Shown in pieces: positions 33,921 to 46,054 of a DNA stretch of 64,000 nucleotides. The translations under genes were made by a program, and so were the position numbers. The stretch comes from Tetmemena sp. SeJ-2015. Taxonomy: Eukaryota; Ciliophora; Spirotrichea; Sporadotrichida; Oxytrichidae. Location: positions 124,001 through 188,000 of the forward strand of contig JAJKFJ010021517.1 in the NCBI GenBank assembly GCA_027382625.1, written 5' to 3'. Below the pieces are notes generated by a model. That model ran no database searches and was not told the DNA's origin. It saw nothing but the letters and a program-made list of their open reading frames with translations. Every line of letters starts with the position of its first letter. Position 1 is the first letter of the stretch.

Positions 33921-36900
33921 GCTTCATTTATAAAATGAAATAAAAAAATTCAAAAAATAAAATCTCCACTATTCCCTTGTTGGCGCAAATCGCTTCTTTC
34001 TAGCACTTCAAATAATTAAAAAATTAAAAAAAATATGAAAATTATAAGTAAGAATATAATTAAACTCGGCGATTTATTAAGACAATAAACTGTGAGTTGC
34101 AAAAGAATATTTCTTAAAATTACAGAATGTACCACTGATGATCTTTAGCCTGTTCGATTGTAATAAATTTTTTTTATATAAGATTAATATAAACTGTTCT
34201 TATAATTAAATACTTTATCTTATTGTTTATATTACATTAAAGAGCTTCCAACTGCCTCTCTTTCCATCATTGCAATTTAAATAAAATTTTGGGTTTTATT
34301 TTATAATGATTTTCTAAATATATCAACTGAAAAAACCCATAAATGAAAATTAAGAATGAAAAAGCCAATAAAATTATTTAAAATTTACCCAATTTTTTAA
34401 AGAAAAAAAAATTGAGGAACTCGGTGCAAAGGGAAAACTATTCCCATAGAGACAGACGGTCAAGGTTTAGTGCAGGGGGCTTTGGTCTATTTTTGCAATA
34501 TTTGGAAGCGGAAAAAACCAAGGATTCTATTTGTTGAAAGTAAAGATTGCATTATTTTAATTCGCAAAAGATTTTTTAATAAAAGGTATCGAATTTGAAA
34601 AAAAAAAGTAAAAACAAAACCTTAAACTAAATCAAGTTTCTGGGTTAGGAACCTTAAAAAATATAAAATTAGAGAAATTTAGAGACGTCAAGGTACCCTT
34701 CCCAGAAGACTTTAAAATTTTTTATTTTTTTTTTTTACATGATTTTATTTTAAATTAAAAAAATTATTATCAATTTTTTTCACTTCTTATCATATTTTGG
34801 GTTTTGAATGCAAACAATAAATTTTTTTTTTTAATTTATTTTCTTAAATTCCATCATTAAAAGTTTTAAACGGCTTTTTTGGAGTTATAGTTATAATTTT
34901 CTTTAATTTAAAAAATCTTTTTATATTTTTTTTTAATAATTTTGGTTTTTATCTTATGAATAAGGAAAATTGGATAAATGATAGGAAGATCAAAATTTGT
35001 TTTTTGTTTAACTTTGAATGATAAAAATTTTTCTCCTTGTTATTTAGTTTTTTTCTTTATTAATTTTTAAATATATTTTTTAAAAAAAATTAAATTTAAA
35101 AAGTTTTTTAAAATAAAAATTTTATTTAAAATTTTAAAAACTTTTTAAAATTTTAATTTTTTTGGGTTTTTTAATAAAATTTTTTGGGTTTTTTTTTTTG
35201 GGTTTTTGTTAATTTTTTTTTTAAAAAAGGAACCAAAATTTTTTCAAAAAATTGAAAATAAATTTTTTTTTAACCCTTAAAAAATTCATTTTTTAATTTT
35301 TCTTAATTTTATTTTCCTTTATTTAAAAATTTTTTATTAAAATTTGAAGGAAATTTTAAAAAAATAATTTAAAAAATTTTTTTAAATTAAAATAATTTTT
35401 AAAACTTTCTTTTTAAAAAAATTTTGATAAATTTAAAAAATTAAAAAACTTTTTTAAAAGGGAAAATTTTTGGTAAAAATTAATGTAAAATTTTCTTTTA
35501 TAAAAAAGTTAAAATAAATAAAGGTCTTTAAATTTTTAAAATTTAAAAACATTTTATTAAAAAGTATTAAAGCTTACTTTAATAGCAAAAATTTATTAAG
35601 AAAAAATTGTTTAAAAAAGTCAAAAAGTTTAAAATGAGATATAATGTTTTTAATTTAGTTTCACTTTTTAATAATTTTTTTCTATTATTTGTGATAATAA
35701 TTTGTACAGATTACAGCTTCTTTTAAAGAGAGATATTGAAATTGAATATTTAGTAAAAATAACAGAAAGGAGTTATTAAAATTAATATCTTTACTTATAT
35801 TTTTTCATTTCAAACTAATGGTCTTCATACGATTATTTGATGATATGTTGAAATGAGTAAATAAATTTGTTGGATATTTATTCTTCTTTTGTTTTCAGCT
35901 TTCATCCTCTGATGATTCTCAGAAAAGATTTAAATCCTTTTATCGTTGGATTATTTTGGGATTTTGTCCCTGCTAAAAAGTTTAGATATTAGAATAGCAT
36001 GCACTTGCAACTTCTTCCTCTTTATTGTGTTTACTTTATCGATTCTATTATTTTTTCGCTACTGTCTATTTGACCTTGTTTCAAAGCTCTTGGGTCGTAA
36101 GTCAATTGAGGCTATAGTAGGTCACTTTAAACACACAAAAGATTCTAGAATAAAAATGCTTTGTTCTTCTGTATATTTATGAAATTGCCTTAGTTGTAAT
36201 CATTGGGCTCAAATCCTGTCTATTATGTTAATTAATGGTGATCGCATCACATAGAGAAGTCATACTAATCTAGTCAACAACTTATTAAACCTTTTGCAAT
36301 TTTTCTCCTCCAACCATGCTTTCCAAACACCCGAAAATATTTTAAGCCCAGGTGTGGCTAGCACACTCAGATATACTGAGAATGATAGCTAGCAGGGGGG
36401 AGGTCGGAAGTTGAGTAACACTACGGATTTTTTTAGTTTTTTTTAATGATATCTTTGTCACTGATTAACTGACTTCATGGGCTGACACGTTTAAGAAATG
36501 CAGTTACACTTTATAAGCTATTTTTTATATATGCACTGCGGGGTTACTCCTTAATTTCACTCAATTCCTTAAGTCCTTCCAAATTACACAAATTCCTATA
36601 TTTGCAATTGAAAATTTATTATAGGTCATATATGATTAGATGATATGAGAAAATCTTTAAAAATTACAATTATTCAGAAGAAGAAGTTAGCTGGCAAGTA
36701 TTTGATAAAGCAAGCTTGACATTTCCAATATTTTATTTGAAAATTGAATCCTTAGGCTTGTTTATGCTTTAACTTTTACACGTTTAATAGTTCTATTTTT
36801 TAGAAATGGCTTGTTTTTCTGTAATAAGTTTTATTTCAATCTCACTATAAATTAAATTTACTTAAAAATAAGTTAATATTACATTTACGCGTATATTAGC

Positions 36901-37750
36901 ATAATATAGTTCTTTGGTTTGAGCAATAAAATGGTGGTGCTATTTATTTAATTTCATGGTAGCGCGGTTGGTGTTTTAGTAACCTCTTTTTGAAAATCCA
37001 TTTTCGTTATAAATCATTTTAATATAATGAAATTATTTAATATCAGGAAAATAGTTTATTAAAATCTTTTTTTTATTAAGAAAGATATTTCTCATATCAT
37101 CTATACGTATTTGAATATATAATATCTTTTATTGCATTTAAAAATATCCAACATGCTTTTTTTAAAAAAATAAATTAAGTCAATCAATTCTCTAAGTCTC
37201 ATCAGTAGGATCTCACATTTTAATTTATTTAGTATTCTCAATTATTTACAAGAAATTTCCTTATTAAAAAGAATTATTTTCAAAAGTCAAATTAAATAAT
37301 TTTAGCAAAGTTCGAATTATAATTTAAAAATGAAAGAGATAAACATAATTGTTGCCATTCTTTCATCGTTATTAGTTTTTCTAGACATTTCTTTTATTCT
37401 TAAAGTATATTTTGCTTAAGTTTATTTTTAAAATGATCTCATTATAGTTTCTGCGATATATTGTATCGGGGATTTTTAAAATTTCCCTTTGGGGAAGAAG
37501 ATAGAATTGAAAAGGATTCTCAAGTTAAAAGGTTTAATTTAAAAGTACCTTTTAAAAATTATTATTTATTAAATCTCTATCATTTAAGAAACTGACATTA
37601 ACTTTATTGGCTACTCTGTCAGATAAGAAGATTTATTCAATTTTTAACTAAATCAACTATAGTTTTATCATAGTATCTCTTTTTGAATTCAACTGTCATC
37701 ATTATGAATTCCCCACTTAAACATTTATGCAATAATTGAACTTAATAAGA
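33921..37750. other. Spacer upstream of copy B, homologous to 43.5-46 kb, partly degenerate
   Basis: Blocks at 33.9-34.4 and 35.65-36.3 kb match 43.5-43.8 and 45.7-46.2 kb, so the spacer was duplicated with the gene. The interval 34.40-35.56 kb is nearly pure A/T homopolymer runs where the paralogous 44.4-45.2 kb has ordinary mixed sequence, which points to consensus error or extreme decay. 36.3-37.75 kb is AT-rich with nothing recognised. Confidence 0.55.
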
Positions 37751-37753
37751 TTA

Positions 37754-40700
37754 TCAACAATATAAAAGTATTCGGGGCTCACTTGATATGTTCATATAAT
37801 AAATTATCTTTTTCTGTGTATAGGTAATATTTTTAAAGTTGCAGCAGACTGAGTCTGAGTAGTAATCTACAAAAATTGAAGTCTAGACTTGTTGTCTGAT
37901 TGATAATTGCTGCTTAGCTCTGAACAAAATTATTACATATATAAGAAGGAATGGCTTTTTTAGGTAAGTTGGCTGATGGTCTTTTCAATATTCCTTTCAC
38001 GTTTTTTGATGAATTCCACGGAATTCTTTTAGTTTCTTATTCCTTTACAAAGGGATTTATCTTAACTTTATGAAAATTAATATCCCTTTGTTGGAGGGCT
38101 ATCTTTGGAGTTTTTGAATTGAATTGATTGCCCTCTTTTTCATTTTGAGAGAAACTTTTCTTGAGAATTGATCTTATTTACTTGAAGATTATTGGTCCCT
38201 TGGTTAAACAAAATCCTTCTGAAAGTCATCAGCAACTACAATTTACTAGCTACTTTCTTAAGGGGATAGCCTACTTTCTCTACTCATTATAATTTCTGAA
38301 ATGTCACTTCTATTAGATAACTATTCTTCTTTACTACTATTATTCCTAGGCTCTATGAACTTATTATCATTCTATTCCACAGAATTTACAATAAATAAAT
38401 AATACTATAAAGAAAATTTATGTTATCTCTTTGAAAAGGTTCAATTGCGCAATGTGGGTGAGCTTAAAACAAATTAGATGGACTGCAAAAAAGGATTTTA
38501 GTTGTTTTTTTAGCTCCTAACTTTGCTTTTATTTTCTAGCCCAAATTAAATCAAAAATTTAAAGTAAGGAATAAATATTTTAGCCAAGCTTTGAGATAAA
38601 TTTCTTAAATTCTATAGACGACTTGTAAACTATGTAGATCATATTAACGAATACGTTCCCGAGAGTTGCCATAATTACGAACCAGCCTATGTTGTACTAA
38701 ATCATTGGGTCATCAGATGGTATAAACTCAGTGAACAAAAGCTAAATGTAGCCAAGGACACATATGTATATTTCATTTATTAGTTCCAGTCTCTAAGCAG
38801 CCACTTCTTTCAGATTTATATGAATGCTATCATATTATTTTAAAGAGGGTTATACTTTATGAGGAAGCAAAGCACAAAGAAATTAGAGAAAATTTGGACT
38901 AGTATTTAGAGTGAAGAAAAATCTCTGAAGCAGACTATGATGATGGAGAGAGTTATCCTCCTTAGAAGAAAGATGATGCTATAAGTGATGCTCATGAAGT
39001 TACGCTGCAAGTCTATATTTTCATAGAGTGAATCATACTGTTTATCGAATTCCTCATTTCCTATTTACTCCTAGTTCTTAATCAGCTTAAGAACTATGAA
39101 GATAGGAAGTCCTACTACAACTTTATTTTATTTGATTAACTATGAGAGTGGCGAGGCATTTTGTTTCTGGCACTTGCGAAACCCAGTTTTAAAAAACAGT
39201 ATTTTGAAAATTTTTTAACTTACATAAAAGATTGTTTAGAAAAGCTTTTCCCAAATTCGATTTTCTCATATATTTAATTATAATTGTAATTCTTGGTAAC
39301 TCTCTATTAAGTATCTCAAAACTAGATTATAGAAAATAGCAGCTCTCACACGGGCAAATATCTTTTATTATAATTTTATTTTAATTAACTTTATCTTCTT
39401 CAATCTAAAAAGTTAAGTAAATTAAGTTAAACTCTTACCTCTTAAATTTGTTCAGTCTCAAGAAAATTAGTGCGAAATAAAGAGCATAAACTGCGAGAAT
39501 AAACTCTCCCATAATAAAAATGGTTCCCAGATTATTTATCATGTAGCGAGATGAATAGCTTATCAAAGTATAGGATGAGAATTAAACTGTGTGCTTTAAA
39601 AGATATCATTTTCATCAAAACTTTCGCTTAAAGCAAAGTCATTTTCGAACTTAAAAGTAAAGACAACAGAAATATATTTAAAAGTGTGTGATAAGATATC
39701 CTCGGAAGGAAAGAAGTCGAAGTTGGCAATTGTGGAAACTTGAGAAAATAGCATTTTGGCGTTAGCTGGAAAGTTCACATTAAGCAAGGGGAAACTCAGA
39801 ATAATTTGCTGAGCATTGATCATTCCCCACACTTATTGTAAACTTGTGGACCTAAATAAATATTAGATTCATAGTCACAAAGTTACATCACAAGATTTAG
39901 GGTTTAATATTTTATAGACATAATAAAAGATAAGAGGAATTTGAACTAGGAATATAACTACTAGATTAAATTGAAGCAACAGAGATAAAAAGATATTTTA
40001 ACCATAAGAAATTTTTAAAAAAATGAATGTAATCTCTTATAAATTCTAATATTTCCAGGAATTCTCCCCGTCTCAGGCTTTTTTTTACTGAAAATAGAAT
40101 CATGGTGAAAGCATTAAATGATGCTTCTCAAGATTTGAAGTGTATTTGCGCTATAGTATTTAACTTTCTATTTGGTCTTTGTTGCTATAAGTTATTTGAA
40201 TATCTTAGAATTAGTAATTATATTTTTCTGTGTTGTAATAATATCCTGCTAATAAATAAAAATTAGATTGAGTGCAAAGCTTCCAATTGAGATAGAAGTA
40301 ATGGATGTAGTAACTTTAACTTGATTGTTTGTCAGAAAAGTTGACAATTCTACGAAGTTTAAAAGTATGTAATATTACAATCGCCATTGAGTTGTTTGGG
40401 GATGAACTTAGAAATTATTTGGCTCTATTCAATATTAAGCTAGCTGGGCTCTCCCAGAAAATAAGAGGTATCCAAGAAATTAATATTCAAGTAATCATAG
40501 CCCTACATATTGGTAAACTTAAAATATTTGGTCTTACCTGCTTAGAAAATAATTATTGCCTTAAAAGAAAAGAATTTAAATTTGAGAAAAAAATTAATTC
40601 TATGGAGTGTTAATTAACAATCCTAGTCAGATAGTGAGTGTGGCAGGGACTTTATCTAATAATTTATAGCAGTCTCAATTAGTCCAACTATTGCTATTAT

Positions 40701-43530
40701 CTCAAATTTATAAATATAGAAAAAGTTCACATTTCCTTTGATGGATTTAGTGGCTGCCTGCTTCACCTTATAGTTGTGAATTTCTTGTATTTGTGGAATA
40801 TATGGCTCAAATCCTAATTACGACCAAAATAGGAAGTATTTGGAAATAAAAAATTATTAAAATGCATATTAATGATGGTAAGCTCAGAAATACCGTTGAA
40901 GGGCAATTTTGAAATAAACGCAGAGTTTCTAATTCAGATATCCGCGAGGAAAACGAAAATCTACAATGCAGTACACCTTCCTTCATGGACAGTATTCAAA
41001 GAAAATATAAATGATTGCTAAAAAAGCATCATCTTAAAAAGAATGCAGAGCATTTTCATTCATTAGAAATTTATTAATGGGCTCCTCTTTTTGCCATTAA
41101 ATTTGTTGTATCTTCTAAACATTAGCAATATAAATTCTACGACTTTGCATTATCTTTTTAAGTCAGGGTGATTACATTCACTTTTTATTTCATAATTTTA
41201 ATTCTATTGATAATAGATACTATTGCATATATGAAGAAATCAAGAGTGGATTTCTAAACTTCAACTGAATTTGCATCTGTGTGCCTTGAAACTTTGTAAT
41301 CGCCCATTCAAACCTTAAATCCTCTTCACTCAACCCAGAGCTGCTCTGAATGCTTAGCTTGAGTTTTTTTGGTCCTAAAACATTTCTTATAACTTGATTC
41401 ACTCTTAGTTGAAGAGGTTCCATGGATTAGTCAAAAGAAATAGTAACGAGTCCATTTTAGGATATGGAAGTTATCTTGGGAATAGGCGCTTGCTTAACTG
41501 TAATTGGCTTTGTCGGGTCTTTGACTGGCATTCCTTCACTATTCTCTTCGCTCGAATTTTGGTCAGTAGAGTTCTATTGCACTGAATAGAGAAATAGATA
41601 AAATGAAAATTGATCTGTTGAGTTTGAACTATCTGAGCTTGGCTTTACTTCAATTTGAAATGTGTAGGTTGAAGATTAAGGAACAGCTACGTTGTCCTTC
41701 AATGTTTAAATATTTCAAACCCATATTGTAAATGTGATTGAGATTAAATAATTTCCAACTTAGGATGCAAAAGTAGGAGCAATTATGAACAGGCCTTAAG
41801 AGCTTAAAATATAATAAAGCTACTGTAAGTAATGAAGGATGGGAAGTCCTTTTACACAATTAAGGTGACTGCATTCTATTAATCATCCTTGTAACTAGGC
41901 AGTTGATAGTTCTTAATTTGGGAAACCTCAAGTGTTTAATTTTATAGTTTTGAAGTGAAATATGGAGCAGTAAAACCCCAAAAATTAAAATTATTATAAA
42001 TAGCTTAACGAATTCATTTTCTCTATTTTAGCTAACTGAGAGACATATAATTCTTCAAAAAATAATATTTTAATGTATCATCATTAATTATACCTTAATG
42101 AGAAAATAAGAGCTTGAAATCTCTTCAGCATCTTACTGTGGCCGTCTTTTAGTAAAAAATAATAAGCAAACTCCTTAACAAATGAAATAATAATAAAAAA
42201 GGAATGCTTTCTTTTGGCAAATCTATTGATTTGCAAAAGCTAATAGAGGCTCTGAAGTAACTGTCACTCAACCATTTAGTGATAGAATCTATAGATTTGC
42301 GGAGCTTGTTGGAAACAAATTTTGCTAATTAAATGGGTGGTCCTCGTCTTCTTGAATTAAATGAAATAATATTTGTGGCAATGTTGGCCATAGTAGAGAG
42401 TATTGCTTTTTTTATAAATAAATAGGCTATGTTTTAAGATTAAGTTTAAGAGAGAACATGCAGTTTATTTTTAAAAACTCTTATAGTAAAAATTAATCAA
42501 ATTTGAACTCATTGGTAAATATTATATTTACTTCATTATCTCATATATAAATAATTAACCGATTAAAAGGAGTCTTTATATTGCAAGTTATTAATTTTCT
42601 CGTTGGAATTAACAAAGAAAAGCCATATTTAGTATTTTTAAATCTTATTTAGGTTATTTTAGTGTTCTAAGAATTAATATATAAAACTCTCAACGGGTAT
42701 AGGAGTACTTTATGATGGAGTGGTTGTTGTTGTGGTCGTCGTCGTCGTTGTCGTCGTCGTAGTTGTTGTTGTGGTCGTCGTCGTTGTTGTAGAGGTGGTA
42801 TAGTCATCGTAATCTGTGTAGGGAAGGGCTCGATAACTTGGACAGGGATTATTTATTGATATAATTGTGTACGTAAACTTCTTTAAAACATTTTAAAATG
42901 TAAACTTTTCTTGAATCCTTATTCTTTTAAACACGAAATATTGAATAGTTTAAGAATGGCGTTGCGACTGAGAGTTACAGATGATAAAGTAAGTGTAAAT
43001 GAGCTTGTCCCCAAAAATGCATAATTATTCAGTGAGAACCACTAATTAGCAGTATCACAAATATTTTGTAAATGATAGTCATATTTTTTAATCACAAAAG
43101 TTAATGCTTAAAATAAAAAGTTAATGCTGAAAGAGGATATGCACTTCAGATCGCGGGCATAGCACCTCTAGCCAGAAAAAAATTAGAAAACTTAATAGAG
43201 AGGAAAATATTTTTAAGAAGCGTCCTAGAAGTAAAAGTTGTTCCAAAAAGTATAGTACTACAATCCTTCCAGATCATAGCAGTAGTATAAATCCCCCAAA
43301 TCTTACTTATAGAGAGTAGTTCCTGTAGAAGGACAGTTCAAATTTCTTAAAAAATGAATTTATTTTTTTTAGTCTGGAACTGCCAGCCGCCTCTTTGATT
43401 GCATTTAAGATTAAGAAACCGAATCAAAGAGCTGCTCCTCCTAATATTTAGATTCCCAGTAAGGTAACTCCTAATTCAGAGAAGTCCTTTCTCGCAAGTC
43501 TTCACTTATAAAATAAAATAAAGTAATAAA
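37754..43530 (-). CDS. Cadg-domain surface protein, copy A
   Basis: N-terminal block NQELPYWESKYQEEQ and Cys module LAVPDC...DLYYCYDL...YTFWNNFYFQDAS (43480-43210). Thr tract 42800-42715. Cadg domain about 41900-41640. Juxtamembrane block LVTISFDQSMEPLQLRVN and LGPKKLKLSIQSSSGLS (41450-41240). About 700-bp insert to about 40540, then LQ-like GYDYLNINFLDTSYFLGE. Block WGMINAQQIILSFPLLNVNF (39832) precedes several membrane segments (39560-38600). Tail AKQQLSIRQQV to TGA 37754. Several inserts with direct repeats are present; only 43338-43373 was fixed exactly. Apparent function as in copy D: surface receptor or adhesin-like. Confidence 0.7.
40540..41235 (-). other. Long insert in copy A at the expandable site
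   Basis: Separates PLLIS (41236) from KYFKFTNMQGYDYL (40540). The same gap is about 40 bp in copy C. Sequence differs from the B insert and lacks its GC-rich island. Pointers were not resolved. Confidence 0.55.
42715..42800 (-). repeat. Polythreonine-coding tract, copy A
   Basis: Trinucleotide repeat coding about 28 Thr on the minus strand, shortest of the four copies. Confidence 0.85.
43338..43373 (-). other. IES in copy A at VPD/C, pointer ACT, 36 bp
   Basis: Plus-strand AGT at 43335-43337 and 43371-43373. Excision gives RLAVPDCPSTGTTLY in frame. Confidence 0.85.
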
Positions 43531-46050
43531 AACTCCACTATTCTCTTTTTGGTGCAATTCGATTCTATCTCGCTCATCATAATGAAGAAAAAAGTCTAAA
43601 AATATGAAATTTATAGGTTATAATATAGTTAAACTCGATGATTGAGTAGGACAGTAAGCGAGGAATTACAAAAGAGTGACTGTTAAATTGGCAGAATATA
43701 CCATATTTGATCTTTAGGTTACTCTATTACAATAAAACTTTTATAATAAGTTCTCATTTAACTATCTTTGCAGTTCCACTCAACTGCTATTTATTGTGTT
43801 ATTAAAAAATAATTTTATATGATTTTTTTTTAAATCCTGAGTAGCTTTTATTAACTCTGTGCCGAACACACTACTACAAAAAGACAATATTTTTCTAAGA
43901 AATAAATACTCCATGGAAAGGTTGATATAAAAATTAAGATGCTCCCAACTGCCTCTCTTTACATCATTGCAACTTAAATAATAATTTGTTTCTAATATTA
44001 ATAATATTATCTGCTATATCAACTTAATAAAAACCACACAATTAAATTGATAAATAGATAAGAGAATATTTATTAATTTTAAATAAGTTTAGATATACAT
44101 CATGAGTTATTAATGTCTGGTACACACAAAATTATAGTAAAGCAAAATACAGTAATTTCAATAAGAAAAAAATTTATAATCAAGAAGGATTAAAAGATTT
44201 AAAGTTAAAGTGAAACAAAAAAGCGTATAGTACAAAAAATATCTCTCCCATAGAATTATATTACGTTATAATTCTAAAATCGAGAAAGAAATGGGTGAAT
44301 AGCCTCTTTTTATCTTATTTACATAAACAGCAACCATCATGAAATCTATCACTCAGGTATTTGAGATAATAGAGCACTTAAAGATATAATATCCAGAGAA
44401 TATGAGATAGAAGTCATCTTCCTAGAAGATTTTAGATTGCTATTTAAAGTTAATATTTAGCATAATTATAAATATTAATAAAGAAATCATTTTTACACAA
44501 CTTATTCTCACTTTCTTATCATATTTTGGGGTTTTGGGATTTTGAATGCAGCAAATTAGAATCACTTTTCTTCTTAATATGAGCTATCCGTTCTTGAATT
44601 CCTGTCGACTGAACCTATATGTTTGAAGGCTCATACCTAGTTTTTGGAGTTATAGTTGAAATTTTATTTAATTAAATAATCTTGTATAATGATTTATGAA
44701 TAATTTTGGTTTTTGTGTTTTGAATGAGGCTAAGTTGCATAATTATTAGGACTATAAAAATTTTGCTTATGTTAATCTTTGGGGGGACATTTTATTTCTC
44801 CTATTTATTTAGTTTCCCATCGCTGTTATTTTAATTTGGTGTATGCGAATATATTATTTTAAAGAAAAATTAATTTATGCCATTTGTCTGAAGCTGGACA
44901 AGATGTGTATAGACTCATAGTTTATATTTATAATGGCTAAAGTTATAAATTTTTAGTGATTATAAATTTTATGTGGTCGTACTGTTTAACTCATTAGGAC
45001 AATTTCGAAATTCGAAAAATAGTTTCGAATATCTCTAAAGCGTTATATAATAATTTATTTTATTTTCTTCGAAACTTTCATTCTAATTTTGGTCCTTTAT
45101 AAATGAAAGAGAATGGAAAATAAATAAGATTGCAAAAATTATAATTTTAAAAATAAGCTAGAGGAATCATACACCTTACTTTTTAATTCACTGTAGTGAG
45201 TAAAATCCATATTTTCAAATAGAGTATATGTTAATTAAAGTCAAGTATTGGTTTAAATTTTATAAAATTGACTGCTTAATATTTAGATTCTGATCTCCTC
45301 ATAATCCATTTTGCAAAAGATTTTAAATAGAAACTTATATTAGTATTTTTATAATCTGCAGAGTATCTCTGAGCAGAGTATGAAGAGTGAAAATAAAAAA
45401 TAAAGTGAATAATTTTTTGCAGCTTAAACTTTATAAAAGATCTTTCTGCTAAAAAATTGCATGGATATAAAGTTCTTAAAATTATATACACTTTAAATTA
45501 AGTTATGTTTATTAAATTTTAGATACTTAATCATTAATTTAATGTGCGAAAAAATGTTGGTATAAATGCTAACAATGATGAATAATCAACCAATGACTCA
45601 CACTTTTCCGAATCTTTTAAAATAAGATCTAGTTTTGTCATTTATATTTATTTGTGATTCACTCTCATTTGCAATAACTAATTTAACAAATTCTGTTGCT
45701 TGTAATAAGAGATATTGGTATTGAACATTAAGTTGGTTATTTAAAATAGCAGATTGGAGGCATTGATATCTTTATGTAAATTTCTCCAATTTAAATTAAT
45801 TGCCGTCTTCATACTATTATTTGATGAGAGTCGGAATGAGAGAGACATTTGTTGCTATTCCTCCTCTTTGTCTTTCAGATTTCATCTTCAGATGATTCTA
45901 AGAAAATATTTTAGTCCCTTTGGCTTGTATTGTTATTTTATCTCTGTTCAAAAGTTTAAATATCAGAGTAGCAATCCCTCGAGTCTTCATCCTCTTAATG
46001 TTGCCTATTTTATGGAGTCTATTAAATGGTTCGCTATTATCTCATTGAAC
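43531..46050. other. Spacer upstream of copy A, homologous to 33.9-36.2 kb
   Basis: Contains a block at 45050-44870 (minus, AIININYESIH) matching a block upstream of copy C at 51590-51400 (PIININQAYEWIH). This suggests a conserved 5' exon or a small conserved frame in each unit. The remainder is AT-rich. Includes a partial match to the inverted-repeat element family near 45450 (GGATATAAAGTTCTTAAAAT). Confidence 0.5.
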
Positions 46051-46054
46051 TAGA

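Noticed and set aside
34400..35560. Extreme A/T homopolymer region as a novel satellite or origin
   Set aside because: The paralogous interval at 44.4-45.2 kb is ordinary sequence; consensus error is the simpler explanation.
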